Source: Novacetimonas maltaceti
Lineage (GTDB): Bacteria > Pseudomonadota > Alphaproteobacteria > Acetobacterales > Acetobacteraceae
Assembly: GCF_002906255.1 (NCBI RefSeq)
Contig: NZ_POTC01000011.1
Location: 1 to 64,000, forward strand
Length of the DNA: 64,000 nucleotides
Direction of reading: 5' to 3'
The position numbers and the translations under genes are program-made. Shown here one piece after another: positions 1 to 8,438 of the stretch (positions within the stretch are counted from its first letter, which is position 1; the number at the start of each line of letters is the position of its first letter). The notes under the pieces were generated by a model. That model did not search any database. It saw only the letters and a list, made by a program, of their open reading frames with translations, and had not been told where the DNA came from.

Positions 1-299
1 TCGGGCATGCCCGAAAGCCGTCCCCGCCATTCGTTCCTGTGGCGCAGTTGCTCGGTCGTGGAAATGTTGACCCGTTCGTAAAGCGAGGTGACGTAGGAAT
101 CCAGATCCTCGATTCGGAACAGGATTTCACGGGCGTTCTTCACGGCGGCATGGGGACCGGCCCGCACCAGACGCAGACAGCGCAGGCGAAAGGGGGTGAT
201 TCCGATATGTTCTGCGGCCTCAGGCATCGAAAGCATGCGCTTGAGGGGGAACATATGAACCGTAGCCTGCGTATCGTCAGAGATGATGGGGCCGGTCAT
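1..299 (-). CDS. Helix-turn-helix protein, C-terminus cut off by the window edge
   Basis: An open frame on the minus strand starts with ATG at 299 and runs off the left edge with no stop, giving 99 visible residues. The segment MSMPEAAEHIGITPFRLRCL (about residues 24-43) has the look of a MerR/excisionase-like winged helix, in which an alanine-rich helix is followed by a recognition helix. An isoleucine- and aspartate-containing strand ('REILFRIEDLDSYV') follows, as in DNA-binding helix-turn-helix modules. The family assignment is inferred from this pattern only. The remainder of the protein lies outside the window, so its effector domain and targets cannot be judged. It is transcribed divergently from the acetyltransferase at 622. 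Confidence 0.6.
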   Translation of the reverse strand, partial: MTGPIISDDTQATVHMFPLKRMLSMPEAAEHIGITPFRLRCLRLVRAGPHAAVKNAREILFRIEDLDSYVTSLYERVNISTTEQLRHRNEWRGRLSGMP

Positions 300-621
300 G
301 ATATGTGGTAAAATCGACCATCATTCCATGGCCTGTCAAATGGAATATGGCCGTGGTGCAGGGCCTGTGCACATACGACCCATGCAGCGCGACTCCGGCT
401 GCATACCCTCGGCGGGTGACCTGCGCGATGGTCGTGGGGGCCTTTGTCCTGCCCTGTCGTGGCGGGGAATGTGACGGGTGCGGTATAAAAAGCGGGACAA
501 ACGCCGTGCGTCGCAGATATCATGACGTGGGGCTGGGGCTCCGCCGCACATGCCCCGGATGATATCCCGGTCGGTCCTGATCCGCGCATCGGGACACGCC
601 ATGCAGAGGTGAGGTTACACC
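300..621. other. Divergent intergenic region
   Basis: This 322-base gap lies between a minus-strand HTH gene and a plus-strand acetyltransferase, so it should hold both promoters. Short open frames cross it in several phases, but none has a ribosome-binding site or a recognisable product. A small AT-richer patch (tataaaaagc at 483-492) sits about 130 bases upstream of the acetyltransferase. I found no clear promoter pair, riboswitch or repeat. Confidence 0.4.
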
Positions 622-1149
622 ATGGAACGTCGCATTCGCACCGGACGACTGGAACTCAGCCCCGTTTCATGGCGGGACATCGAGGACGTGGCGCGCCTGA
701 AGGCCAATGCCGGCGCCGTGGGCGTGCGCTGTTGTGGCATACGTTCACGCGGGCAGAGCGAGGCCGATGTGGCGGCCAGCATCTTCAGTTGGGGCCGCGA
801 TGGCGTCGGCCTTTTCGCCGTGCGTGAAATGGGCCGTTTCGTGGGCATGGCCGGGGTGCGCCCCGGTGGGCGGGACGGAACCTACGAATTCGAATTCGCC
901 CTGTGTCCCACCCGTGCCGGCCGTGGCCTGACGCGGGAGGCGGCGGGTGCCGCGCTGGCCTTCGTCCATGATGCGGGGGTGGAGCGGGTGATCGCCCATG
1001 TGCCGGATGGCGACATCATGGGACGCCAGATCATCGGCGGGAGCGGCATGGCCCTGTGCCAGCATTATGCCGGCCCCGACGGACGCCAGATGCTGCTGTA
1101 TCACAGCGTCCGCCGTCCTGCGGTCATGCCGGGGCCGGTGATTCACTGA
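622..1149 (+). CDS. GNAT family N-acetyltransferase (RimJ/RimL-like)
   Basis: This 175-residue protein matches the size and layout of acetyl-CoA-dependent N-acetyltransferases of the RimJ/RimL type. It opens with 'RIRTGRLELSPVSWRDIEDV', the strand-helix start typical of the group. The segment 'EFEFALCPTRAGRGLTREA' (about residues 89-107) resembles the acetyl-CoA pyrophosphate-binding motif A, with the R-G-x-G/L turn that precedes the helix. The ATG has a GAGG ribosome-binding site at 611-614. The substrate cannot be told from sequence; members acetylate ribosomal proteins, antibiotics or small amines. The C-terminal third is less typical. It stands alone, convergent with mlaC. Confidence 0.75.
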   Translation: MERRIRTGRLELSPVSWRDIEDVARLKANAGAVGVRCCGIRSRGQSEADVAASIFSWGRDGVGLFAVREMGRFVGMAGVRPGGRDGTYEFEFALCPTRAGRGLTREAAGAALAFVHDAGVERVIAHVPDGDIMGRQIIGGSGMALCQHYAGPDGRQMLLYHSVRRPAVMPGPVIH

Positions 1150-1162
1150 AGGCGGGTCATTT

Positions 1163-1210
1163 CTGCCGTCTTCGAAGCTCTTTGAAAAAGGCTTTACCAA
1201 AAACGTCTTT
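1163..1210. repeat. Degenerate copy of the family-A hairpin element
   Basis: The bases around tcgaagctctttgaaaaagg followed by accaaaaacgt resemble the right half of the complete element at 60959-61039 (GAAGC hairpin, then CCAAAAACTTTT). Hairpin arms are eroded. It lies between the convergent acetyltransferase and mlaC genes, where a bidirectional terminator would be expected. Confidence 0.55.
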
Positions 1211-1261
1211 GAATTCAGGGATATGCTGTTGCGGTATTCCGCTTGCGTGAAGTCATGGTTT

Positions 1262-1282
1262 CCAAAGGGCAATGCCCTTTGG
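1262..1282. repeat. Perfect 10-bp palindrome
   Basis: The arms ccaaagggca and tgccctttgg flank a single central base. The following bases (cagggcagcgtcctg and onward to about 1380) contain further imperfect GC-rich dyads. It lies in the convergent gap downstream of the acetyltransferase and mlaC. There is no T-tract, so a terminator role is not supported directly. Confidence 0.6.
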
Positions 1283-1401
1283 CGGGTTTCAGGGCAGCGT
1301 CCTGGGAAACCGGCACTGATCCCTGCTTGTCGCAGGACCTGAAAACAGGAACGGGGCGGGACAAGGTCCCACCCCGCGCCAGCGCGTCAATGCGCGCATG
1401 T

Positions 1402-2019
1402 TCAGTGGTGATTGGCCAGCTGTTTTGTCAGGGCACGCAGCAGGGCATCGACATTGCCGCCGTTGCGCGCGATGTAGGAACTGTAATCCTGCCGCTGTGT
1501 CAGGCGCAGGCTGGCGCCTTCGCCCACGACATCCACGACCTTTGGCGTGCCGCTGCTGGAACTGATGACCCATTCCGTATTGGCGGGCGGCTGTCCGGGG
1601 CGGTTGATGACGGTGGACACCGCGATGTCCTCGCCAGAGGGGGCGGCCTGCCCCACCGTGAAGGAAACGCCACGATAATCCCCGATCTTGTCGGTAATGG
1701 CGTTGACCAGCACCTGATGGAACAGCTGAAGGTAATGGGTCTGCTGCTCCGGCGTGGCGACGCGCCAGTACCGCCCGATGCAGTACCGGCCAATCGCATC
1801 GACGTCCACGTTCCGGTCCAGCAGGGGTTCGATCTGCTGTTTCTTCTGCGACAGGGAAATATCGTTGTTGACGATGGCGACCAGCTTGTTTCCGAAATCA
1901 TGGACAAACGTGCGGGCCTGCGCACCGCTGTCGACGGCATGGACGGGGGCTGTCACCGACAGGGCGCCGGCTATCGTGAGAAGACCCAGTGCATGGCGAC
2001 GGGTGAAAGATGTCTGCAT
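1402..2019 (-). CDS. mlaC: MlaC/Ttg2D-family periplasmic phospholipid-binding protein
   Basis: This 205-residue protein belongs to the MlaC/toluene-tolerance Ttg2D family, soluble periplasmic carriers that shuttle phospholipids between outer-membrane MlaA and the inner-membrane MlaFEDB transporter. The N-terminus (MQTSFTRRHALGLLTIAGAL) is a signal peptide with a twin arginine and an Ala-x-Ala-type exit near residue 28. The family core 'VDVDAIGRYCIGRYWRVATP' is present. The gene lies 24 bases downstream of mlaA on the same strand, so the two form a unit. The paralogue HpnM is an alternative, but that gene normally sits in a hopanoid cluster, whereas this one is paired with mlaA. The mlaEFD genes are not in this window. 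Confidence 0.85.
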   Translation of the reverse strand: MQTSFTRRHALGLLTIAGALSVTAPVHAVDSGAQARTFVHDFGNKLVAIVNNDISLSQKKQQIEPLLDRNVDVDAIGRYCIGRYWRVATPEQQTHYLQLFHQVLVNAITDKIGDYRGVSFTVGQAAPSGEDIAVSTVINRPGQPPANTEWVISSSSGTPKVVDVVGEGASLRLTQRQDYSSYIARNGGNVDALLRALTKQLANHH

Positions 2020-2043
2020 CGCTGTGTCCCTGTATGGTTTTTT

Positions 2044-2862
2044 TTATCTGTTGCTGTACCAGTCCGGCACCGTGGCGCGGTTGTCGGCCTTGATGGCCGC
2101 AGCCTGTGCCTTGCGCTGCTGCTGGTAGGCGCTGCGGATCGTGGCGTAGGGATCAAGCGAATCCTTCAGGACCTGATCAAGCGCATCGACATTGGTAGCC
2201 ATGCCGTTGATGGTGCCCATGATGCTGTAGGCCCAGTTGAAGGTCACCAGCCCGTAGCCACGCGGCACGTAGTTCCATGGCGCCAGCCCGACATCAATGC
2301 CATAGCCGATACCGTCACGGAAGGAAGACGGGCCCAGCACCGGCAGGAACAGGTACGGCCCCGACGGGACCCCCCATGTCGCCATCGTCAGGCCCGCATC
2401 GTTGTCATGGTGCTTGTACCCGGCATAGGAGGCGACATCGATCAGCCCGCCAATGCCCGCCGTCATGTTGATGCACCAGCGCACGAAGGCGTCACCCGCG
2501 CGGCGGGACTTGCCCGCGCCCACGTCGTTGAAGAACACGACCGGCTCGTTCATGGTCTGGTACAGGTTGCCGAACGAATTGCGCAGCGGGCGCGGCACGG
2601 CCCAGATATACGCCTTCGCCACCGGGCGCAGGGTATATTTGTTGGCCCACATGGTGATGCCGAACGCCTTGCGGTTCATCTTCTCGTAACGGTCGTTGGC
2701 TTCGTTGTATTCCGCCAGCGCCTCGGGGTCCTTGGGCGGTGGCGTCGCGCACCCGGCCAGGGCCAGCAGGCCCAGGAGCGCACCGGCCACACGCAGTGCC
2801 GGACGACGGGAAAGCGGGGACGGGCGGGGCGACGAAGAATTCGATCCTGTCTCTGCGCGCAT
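2044..2862 (-). CDS. mlaA: MlaA/VacJ outer-membrane lipoprotein
   Basis: MlaA is the outer-membrane component of the Mla system, which removes phospholipids from the outer leaflet and hands them to MlaC. I place the start at 2862 (MRAETGSN), because this yields a lipoprotein signal ending in the lipobox L-A-G-C about 38 residues in. An upstream in-frame ATG at 2946 would add 28 residues in front of the signal peptide. A purine-rich agggaag lies upstream of the chosen ATG. Family hallmarks include 'NDRYEKMNRKAFG', 'RNSFGNLYQTMNEPVVFFND', 'TAGIGGLIDVA' and 'GPYLFLPVLGPSSFRDGIG'. The final 272 residues are close to the family length. It is followed directly by mlaC. Confidence 0.9.
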   Translation of the reverse strand: MRAETGSNSSSPRPSPLSRRPALRVAGALLGLLALAGCATPPPKDPEALAEYNEANDRYEKMNRKAFGITMWANKYTLRPVAKAYIWAVPRPLRNSFGNLYQTMNEPVVFFNDVGAGKSRRAGDAFVRWCINMTAGIGGLIDVASYAGYKHHDNDAGLTMATWGVPSGPYLFLPVLGPSSFRDGIGYGIDVGLAPWNYVPRGYGLVTFNWAYSIMGTINGMATNVDALDQVLKDSLDPYATIRSAYQQQRKAQAAAIKADNRATVPDWYSNR

Positions 2863-3215
2863 GCTCGTTTCCGCTTCCCTCTGTCTTCTAGGTCCCGGCG
2901 GAAGAGCGCCGGGGGCTATGTATTTATAAAACCTTGTGTGGGCCATGCCCGCGTGCGTCCCTCTCTAGCATGGGATGGGCGTTGTGCAATCCGCAAGCGG
3001 GGGATCGAACGGATATTGTGCCTGCATTGCAATGACGACATGGGAGTAAACCGGGTTTTCATACCGACATGCAATGACATCGTAACATGCGATTGCGGCA
3101 GAAGGTGTGGCCGGGAATCCACATCTGCGCCCGCACCGCGCCTTCCCGCCCGCCCGCGTCGTGGCGCGACGCGCGCACCGGGCGGGGTCACGCGATGTTG
3201 AGGGCGCCCGTCGCG
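2863..3215. other. Intergenic region upstream of mlaA
   Basis: This 353-base gap lies between the mlaA start and the thyX stop, both on the minus strand. It should hold the mlaA promoter. It is less GC-rich than the flanking genes between about 3000 and 3100. Open frames crossing it have no ribosome-binding sites and no recognisable product. No repeat-family element or clear terminator was found. Confidence 0.4.
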
Positions 3216-4169
3216 TCAGCCGCCAGTCAGGCGGGGCGCGATTTCGGGGAACAGGGTGGCAAGCTCCGTGATCTCGCGCCGTGACAGGCCCTCGGCCTTC
3301 GGGTCCACCGGCGTGCCGGCCATGACCGCGCGCAGCACCCGCAGCGCCGGCCCCGACAGCAGGGCGGCGTCGCGCATGTAGTCGCAGAAGGCTCCGTAGG
3401 TCAGCGGCACCCATTTTTCCACGAGTCCGAGGATGGCGTCGGCATAGGCGCGGATTTCGTACTGTGCGTGGCTGTCGGCGCGCAGGCGCAGGAAATGCAG
3501 CAGGTTCCACAGGTTAATCTGCCAGTAGAACTGCGTCATGATGTTGACCGGCAGGTTCATGCGCGCCAGTTCGCGCGCGATCGACGGCCGCGCGGGATCG
3601 ACGGTTCCACCCGCCGCGTCCTCGTTGAGCAGTTCGAGGTAATGGTCATAGCACCGCGCCGCGTCGTCACGCAGGATGTCGAGCACCTGTCGCGCCTGTT
3701 CGGGGGGCAGGCTGGTGCCGCGCCCCTGCTTGTTGCTTGCGGACTGCACCGCGATGTCCTCGGGGCGGGGGAAGTAGAATTCCTTCTCCAGCACGGAATA
3801 GCGCGCGGAATATTCGTTGATGCTCGCGGTGCGGTGGCGGAACCACTGCCGGGTGACGAAGATCGGCGCGCGGACATGCAGCTTGATGACCGCAAGCTCG
3901 AACGGGCTGGTATGGCGGTTGCGCATCAGGTAGCGGATCAGCCCCCGGTCATCGGACGTGCTTTTCGTGCCCTTGCCATAGGACACGCGCGCGCCCTGCA
4001 CGATGCCGTCGTCGCCGCCCATGTAATCGACAAGCCGGACGAACCCCGTGTCCAGCACGCTGACGGGCTCGTACATCGCGTCCTCGAGTGCCGGGACGAC
4101 AAGGCGGCGGGTTGGGGTCCATGCGGCGCGCGCCGCCTCGATTGCCGATTTCTGGTCATTGGAAAACAT
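3216..4169 (-). CDS. thyX: Flavin-dependent thymidylate synthase ThyX
   Basis: ThyX makes dTMP from dUMP using methylene-tetrahydrofolate and FADH2. The ThyX signature RHRxxSxNExSxRY is present as RHRTASINEYSARYS (residues 111-125). The flanking 'APIFVTRQWF' and the C-terminal 'MNLPVNIMTQFYWQINLWNL' also fit alphaproteobacterial ThyX. The reading frame is open upstream to 4475, but the start at 4169 (MFSNDQKSAIEAARAAW) gives a family-like N-terminus and a 317-residue protein. It also leaves the upstream tmRNA gene clear. The ribosome-binding site is weak. The gene is divergent from ssrA. Confidence 0.93.
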   Translation of the reverse strand: MFSNDQKSAIEAARAAWTPTRRLVVPALEDAMYEPVSVLDTGFVRLVDYMGGDDGIVQGARVSYGKGTKSTSDDRGLIRYLMRNRHTSPFELAVIKLHVRAPIFVTRQWFRHRTASINEYSARYSVLEKEFYFPRPEDIAVQSASNKQGRGTSLPPEQARQVLDILRDDAARCYDHYLELLNEDAAGGTVDPARPSIARELARMNLPVNIMTQFYWQINLWNLLHFLRLRADSHAQYEIRAYADAILGLVEKWVPLTYGAFCDYMRDAALLSGPALRVLRAVMAGTPVDPKAEGLSRREITELATLFPEIAPRLTGG

Positions 4170-4253
4170 GGGCCACCATTCGTGTTCGGGGTATGAGCGT
4201 TGCCGCGCATACCATGTCCGGCGTTTCTTTATCCACCCAATCTCCACATCATC

Positions 4254-4282
4254 TTGCACCCGCGGGCCATCATCCCTATATC
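4254..4282 (+). promoter_or_regulatory. Probable sigma-70 promoter of ssrA
   Basis: TTGCAC at 4254-4259 is separated by exactly 17 bases from TATATC at 4277-4282. Transcription would begin near 4289, just ahead of the acceptor half of the tmRNA. The assignment rests on the match to consensus and on its position. Confidence 0.6.
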
Positions 4283-4288
4283 TGTCGG

Positions 4289-4600
4289 TGCCGGAGGGGT
4301 CCGCCCCTTGGCTATGGCGATAAACGGCGCGTGGAATAAGTGTTGTGGACCCGGGGGCGGTACCCGGCGTTTCCACCAGTATTTTCGCGATGCGGCCCCG
4401 TGGGCCGGTGCATCCGAAAGATGGGAACGAAACAGGCTCGACACGCATGGTAAAGACCCGCCTTTTGCCCGGCATTGTACCGCCGTTATCGGGCTAAACA
4501 TACAAGTGCCAATGATAACTCTGAGGTGCTCGCTGTCGCTGCATAAGCGATAAGCGCGGTCCGGGGGGGCACCGGGCAACAGAAGCCCCCCCACTCTTTC
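4289..4600 (+). ncRNA. ssrA: Circularly permuted (two-piece) tmRNA
   Basis: The tmRNA rescues stalled ribosomes and tags the nascent protein for proteolysis. The acceptor piece comes first: a T-arm (ccggg, loop ggcggta, cccgg, 4351-4367), then cgtttcc and ACCA ending at 4378. A 44-base intervening segment follows. The coding piece begins at 4423 with gggaacg, which pairs along its whole length with cgtttcc and places a G-U wobble at the third pair, the alanyl-tRNA synthetase identity element. The tag frame at 4508-4546 is a GCC resume codon, then codons for NDNSEVLAVAA and TAA. A G7/C7 hairpin at 4563-4592 probably closes the transcript. Both outer ends are approximate. The permuted order is typical of Alphaproteobacteria. 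Confidence 0.93.
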
Positions 4601-4780
4601 CCATTCCGCCCGTCCGCAGGCATGGCCTATCCGCTTCGTGAAGGCGCGTGCGCGGCATGCTCCCTTGTCTTGGGACAGGGTTTGACGCACAGCTTGATGC
4701 TGTGGCACGGCGTGGTCTGAACCCGCATGTCTGATAAGGTCGGCCCGCGAATCCGGGGCCGCCGTTACGGAGAAGCCCGA

Positions 4781-5392
4781 ATGTCCGATGATCACGACGA
4801 GGAAAATGGTTTCGATACCAGCATTCCCGACAGCCTCCTGCCCTATGACGACTGGATCGAGGATGCGTACCGCGACGTCATGCTGCGCGCCTTTGAACAT
4901 GTCGTGGCGGAAGGGGGACTGCCCGGCGATCATCATTTCTACCTGACATTCCGTACCGACTGGCCCGGCGTGGAGATGCCCGAGCGCCTGCTCAAGCAGT
5001 ATCCGCATGAAATCACCATCGTCCTGCAGCACCAGTTCCACGGGTTGAAGGTCGATCGCGCGGCGCGCACGATTTCGGTCAGCCTCGCCTTTGGCGGGGT
5101 GCCCGCGACGCTGGTGATCCCGGTGGCGGCGATTTCCGCCTTCGCCGACCCGGCCATCAAGCTGGCCCTGTCATTCCGTGTGCCCGAACAGCCGCCACAG
5201 CCCGCCCCCTCGGCCGAGATCCACAACGTCTTCGGCCAGGTGCAGAAGGCCCCGCGTGCGCCGCAGTCCGAAAACCGCGCCGCCACCACGTCGGAAGGGG
5301 ATACGGCGCCTGCATCCGCGGAGGAACAGCCATCGTCCCCGCAGGTTGTCAGCCTTGCCGCCTTCCGCAAGCGGGATTCCGAACCGGGCTGA
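4781..5392 (+). CDS. sspB: ClpXP adaptor SspB (alphaproteobacterial type)
   Basis: SspB tethers ssrA-tagged substrates and other proteins to the ClpXP protease. The core 'GDHHFYLTFRTDWPGVEMP' followed by 'YPHEITIVLQHQF' and 'FGGVPATLVIPVAAI' is characteristic of alphaproteobacterial SspB. A long polar, proline-rich C-terminal tail ends in 'PQVVSLAAFRKRDS', which matches the position of the ClpX-docking peptide in the family. I chose the ATG at 4781 (MSDDHDEENG) because GGAGAA lies eight bases upstream; an in-frame ATG at 4727 is less likely. The gene sits directly downstream of ssrA, so the tag and its adaptor are neighbours. Fumarase follows 102 bases later. Confidence 0.93.
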   Translation: MSDDHDEENGFDTSIPDSLLPYDDWIEDAYRDVMLRAFEHVVAEGGLPGDHHFYLTFRTDWPGVEMPERLLKQYPHEITIVLQHQFHGLKVDRAARTISVSLAFGGVPATLVIPVAAISAFADPAIKLALSFRVPEQPPQPAPSAEIHNVFGQVQKAPRAPQSENRAATTSEGDTAPASAEEQPSSPQVVSLAAFRKRDSEPG

Positions 5393-5494
5393 GCCACATT
5401 TTCATCCGGGCGCCCGGGTGGGGCCGGGCGCCCTTGCCATAAAACCGTCACCTGGAACCAATCCGGGGGCATCCAGAAGGCAGGAGACCGTCCG

Positions 5495-7165
5495 TTGAAC
5501 ACCACGACAACCACCAAGGCCGCGAAACCGGCACAGAAGCCCTTTGTCTATGGGCCTCTGTTCCCGCTCCATGACGATGACACGCCGTGGAAGAAACTGG
5601 AGATCGAGGGGGTCACGACCTCGGTCCTTGGCGGACGCACGGTCGTGCATGTCCGCCCCGAGGCGCTGCGTGAACTGGCCGCGCGCGCCTTCAACGATGT
5701 CGCCCACCTGCTGCGCCCGGCGCACCTGGCGCAGCTTGCCAGGATCCTGAAGGACCCGGAGGCGTCGGACAATGACCGTTTCGTCGCCCTCGACCTGCTG
5801 AAGAACGCGTGCATCGCCGCAGGCGGCGTGCTGCCGATGTGCCAGGATACCGGCACGGCCATCGTCTATGGCAAGAAGGGCCAGCGCGTCTGGGTCGATG
5901 GCAATGAGGAGGAGGCGTTCTCCCACGGGGTGTATGACACCTACACCCGCACCAGCCTGCGCTATTCGCAGATGGCGCCGCTGTCGATGTTCCAGGAGGT
6001 CAACACCGGCACCAACCTGCCGGTGCAGTTCCACATCTCCGCAACACCGGGCGATTACCATGCGGAACAGATGGACCTGATGTTCGTCGCAAAGGGTGGC
6101 GGGTCGGCCAACAAGACATTCCTGTTCCAGGAGACCCGCGCCCTGCTGTCGAGCGAGGAACACCTGCTGAAGTGGCTGGATGGCAAGATCCGTGCGCTCG
6201 GCACCTCCGCCTGCCCGCCCTATCACCTTGCGGTGGTGATCGGCGGCATGTCCGCCGAACAGACGCTCGAGACGGTGAAACTGGCCTCCACCAAGTGGCT
6301 CGACAGCCTGCCGACCGAAGGCAGCGCGCTTGGCCATGCCTTCCGCGACCTGGAAATGGAGCAGAAGATCCACAAGCTGAGCCAGCGCCTTGGCATCGGG
6401 GCGCAGTTCGGCGGCAAGTATTTCTGCCATGACGTGCGCGTCGTGCGCCTGCCGCGCCATGGCGCGTCGCTGCCGGTGGGGATCGGGGTGTCGTGCTCCG
6501 CCGACCGGCAGGTCAAGGCCCGCATCACCGCTGACGGCGTGTTCCTTGAGCAGCTTGAGACCGATCCCGCCCGCTTCCTGCCCGAGACGACGGACGAGCA
6601 TCTGGGCGGGGAGGAAGTGGCCATCGACCTGAACCAGCCGATGGACGAAATCCGCAAGAAGCTGTCGCAGTACCCGGTGCGCACGCGCCTGTCGCTGACG
6701 GGGACGATGGTGGTGGCGCGCGACATCGCCCATGCCAAGTTCCGCGAACGGCTGGAAAAGGGCGAGGGACTGCCGCAGTACCTCAAGGACCATCCCGTCT
6801 ATTACGCCGGTCCCGCCAAGACGCCGGAGGGCATGCCCACGGGGTCGTTCGGTCCGACGACGGCGGGTCGCATGGACAGCTATGTCGCCATGCTGCAGGA
6901 GGCGGGCGGATCGTACGTGATGCTGGCCAAGGGCAACCGGTCCAAGGCCGTGCGCGATGCGTGCAAGGAATATGGCGGGTTCTACCTTGGCTCCGTGGGC
7001 GGGCCTGCGGCACGTCTGGCGCAGGACTGCATCCGCAAGGTCGAGGTGCTGGAATATCCCGAACTGGGCATGGAGGCGGTCTGGAAGATCGAGGTCGAGA
7101 ATTTTCCGGCCTTTATCGTTATCGACGACAAGGGTAATGATTTCTACGATGGGCTGACGGGCTGA
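5495..7165 (+). CDS. fumA: Class I fumarate hydratase (4Fe-4S)
   Basis: This enzyme interconverts fumarate and malate in the TCA cycle using an oxygen-sensitive 4Fe-4S cluster. At 556 residues it is close to FumA/FumB of enteric bacteria. The N-terminal domain carries '[13 protein letters not shown]' with the cluster cysteine C116. Further on are '[18 protein letters not shown]' and 'GVSCSADRQ', holding two more cysteines expected as ligands. The C-terminal domain includes '[12 protein letters not shown]', typical of the beta part of class I hydro-lyases. The start codon is TTG at 5495, supported by CAGGAGA about eight bases upstream and by the lack of a better ATG. It follows sspB on the same strand and may share its transcript. 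Confidence 0.93.
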   Translation: MNTTTTTKAAKPAQKPFVYGPLFPLHDDDTPWKKLEIEGVTTSVLGGRTVVHVRPEALRELAARAFNDVAHLLRPAHLAQLARILKDPEASDNDRFVALDLLKNACIAAGGVLPMCQDTGTAIVYGKKGQRVWVDGNEEEAFSHGVYDTYTRTSLRYSQMAPLSMFQEVNTGTNLPVQFHISATPGDYHAEQMDLMFVAKGGGSANKTFLFQETRALLSSEEHLLKWLDGKIRALGTSACPPYHLAVVIGGMSAEQTLETVKLASTKWLDSLPTEGSALGHAFRDLEMEQKIHKLSQRLGIGAQFGGKYFCHDVRVVRLPRHGASLPVGIGVSCSADRQVKARITADGVFLEQLETDPARFLPETTDEHLGGEEVAIDLNQPMDEIRKKLSQYPVRTRLSLTGTMVVARDIAHAKFRERLEKGEGLPQYLKDHPVYYAGPAKTPEGMPTGSFGPTTAGRMDSYVAMLQEAGGSYVMLAKGNRSKAVRDACKEYGGFYLGSVGGPAARLAQDCIRKVEVLEYPELGMEAVWKIEVENFPAFIVIDDKGNDFYDGLTG

Positions 7166-7216
7166 GGAATCGGTCCGTCACGACCCGTCGGGTCTGACAA
7201 CCGGAGGCTGCGCGCC

Positions 7217-7609
7217 ATGCGTTTTACCGTCGATCGACTGGACCATCTTGTTATCACCGTCCGGGATCTGGAGATCTCGTCCTCGTGGTATCAGCGTGTC
7301 CTGGGCATGGAGCGGGAGGAGTATGGTCGCAACAACCGTACGGCCCTGAAATTCGGCGGGCAGAAGGTCAACCTGCGTCCGCACGGGGCGCAGGGATGGA
7401 CCACGGCGGAAGATGCGCTGCCGGGAACCAACGACCTGTGCTTCATCACTGCCGTGAGCAGCACCGACGTGGTCGAGCATCTGGAACAGTGCGGCGTGCG
7501 GGTGACCGAAGGGCCGGTCGCACGCCTTGGCGCGCTGGGGCCGGTGACCTCGGTCTATTGCGAGGACCCGGATGGGAACCTGATCGAAATCGCGTCCTAT
7601 CAGGGGTGA
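7217..7609 (+). CDS. VOC family (glyoxalase/fosfomycin-resistance fold) protein
   Basis: This 130-residue protein has the vicinal oxygen chelate fold. It opens 'LDHLVITVRDLEISSSWYQR', with the first metal-ligand histidine, and ends 'VYCEDPDGNLIEIASYQG', with the terminal glutamate ligand. 'GTNDLCFITAV' sits where the middle ligand is expected. Related single-domain members are annotated as glyoxalase-like or virulence proteins, and the substrate is not predictable. GGAGG lies ten bases before the ATG. It follows fumA by 51 bases on the same strand. A hairpin repeat element immediately downstream probably ends the transcript. Confidence 0.8.
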   Translation: MRFTVDRLDHLVITVRDLEISSSWYQRVLGMEREEYGRNNRTALKFGGQKVNLRPHGAQGWTTAEDALPGTNDLCFITAVSSTDVVEHLEQCGVRVTEGPVARLGALGPVTSVYCEDPDGNLIEIASYQG

Positions 7610-7656
7610 GGGCGGCGGTTGCTCCCCTTCGATATTTTTCAGGTTGGTGCGGTTGT

Positions 7657-7774
7657 GTTCTTTTTTGGAAAAAAGAACCAAAAAACTTTTGTTCTATAGG
7701 AAATAATCGGTTCGGTCTGACGGTTTCATAAGATTTCAAAAGTCTTTTTGCTTCTTTTTCTTCAGAAAAAGAAG
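7657..7774. repeat. 118-bp double-hairpin element (family B), copy 1
   Basis: The element starts with the hairpin gttctttttt-gg-aaaaaagaac and then caaaaaactttt. It ends with aaagtctttttg and the hairpin cttctttttcttcagaaaaagaag. Between them lies a shared core that includes tctgacggtttcata. A second copy at 13411-13529 matches through most of its length. It lies between convergent genes, with T-tracts reading outward on both strands, which fits a bidirectional terminator. Confidence 0.85.
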
Positions 7775-7831
7775 ACTCGTCATCCTGATTGCCAGAAACC
7801 TCCCCATGCCCGAAGGCACGGGGAGCCATAC

Positions 7832-8320
7832 TCATTTCTTGCCATAGACCGCCGTCAGCGTGGCGGAGCCAAGGCTGTGCTGTCCCACGACGAAGCCGAC
7901 CATCGCCCCGCTGGCGTCGGACGGCAGGTCGAGGCGCTGCAGGTTGAGCGCGTGGATCGTGAAGATGTAGCGATGTTCACGCCCCGGCGGCGGGGCGGCG
8001 CCGCCATAGACATTGCCGCCGAAATCGGTGCGCGTCATCATGGCGTGTTCCGGCATGTTCGCATCCCCCGAACCCGCGCCCGCAGGCAGCGAGGAGACAT
8101 CGGCGGGGATGTTGATGACGACCCAGTGCCACCATCCCGAACCCGTGGGGGCATCGGGGTCGTACATCGTGATGACGAAGCTCTTGGTGCCTTCGGGCGC
8201 GTCCGACCATGCCAGCGGGGGGGAAATGTTGCCGCCGCAATAGCCCATGCCGTCGAACACCTGCGCCTCTGGCAGGCGGTCGCCGTCGTGGAAGGCGCGA
8301 CTGGTCAGTGTAAAGGTCAT
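7832..8320 (-). CDS. YbhB/YbcL family (PEBP, Raf-kinase-inhibitor-like) protein
   Basis: This protein belongs to the phosphatidylethanolamine-binding/YbhB fold. Characteristic segments are 'NISPPLAWSDAPEGTKSFVI', 'YDPDAPTGSGWWHWVVINIP' and, near the C-terminus, 'GREHRYIFTIHAL'. The D-P-D-A-P and G-x-x-W-H-W residues form the conserved ligand pocket. The chosen start at 8320 (MTFTLTSRAF) has AGGAAA nine bases upstream and gives 162 residues. The longer frame from 8365 adds an unlikely extension. No signal peptide is visible, so it is probably cytoplasmic. Bacterial members have no settled function. It converges on the VOC gene across the family-B repeat. Confidence 0.85.
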   Translation of the reverse strand: MTFTLTSRAFHDGDRLPEAQVFDGMGYCGGNISPPLAWSDAPEGTKSFVITMYDPDAPTGSGWWHWVVINIPADVSSLPAGAGSGDANMPEHAMMTRTDFGGNVYGGAAPPPGREHRYIFTIHALNLQRLDLPSDASGAMVGFVVGQHSLGSATLTAVYGKK

Positions 8321-8438
8321 GATACCGGTTTCCTGCATGTCCCGCCGGTCATGGGTGGGCGACATGCGAATGGGGTGATGGGGCGGGTTGCCGGGGCGTG
8401 GCGGTCATGTCCATGGCCGCCACGCCCGTCATGGCAGG

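Noticed and set aside
1243-3201. A 652-codon plus-strand open frame across mlaC and mlaA
   Set aside because: The opposite strand holds mlaC and mlaA with signal peptide and lipobox; the plus-strand translation has no recognisable fold.
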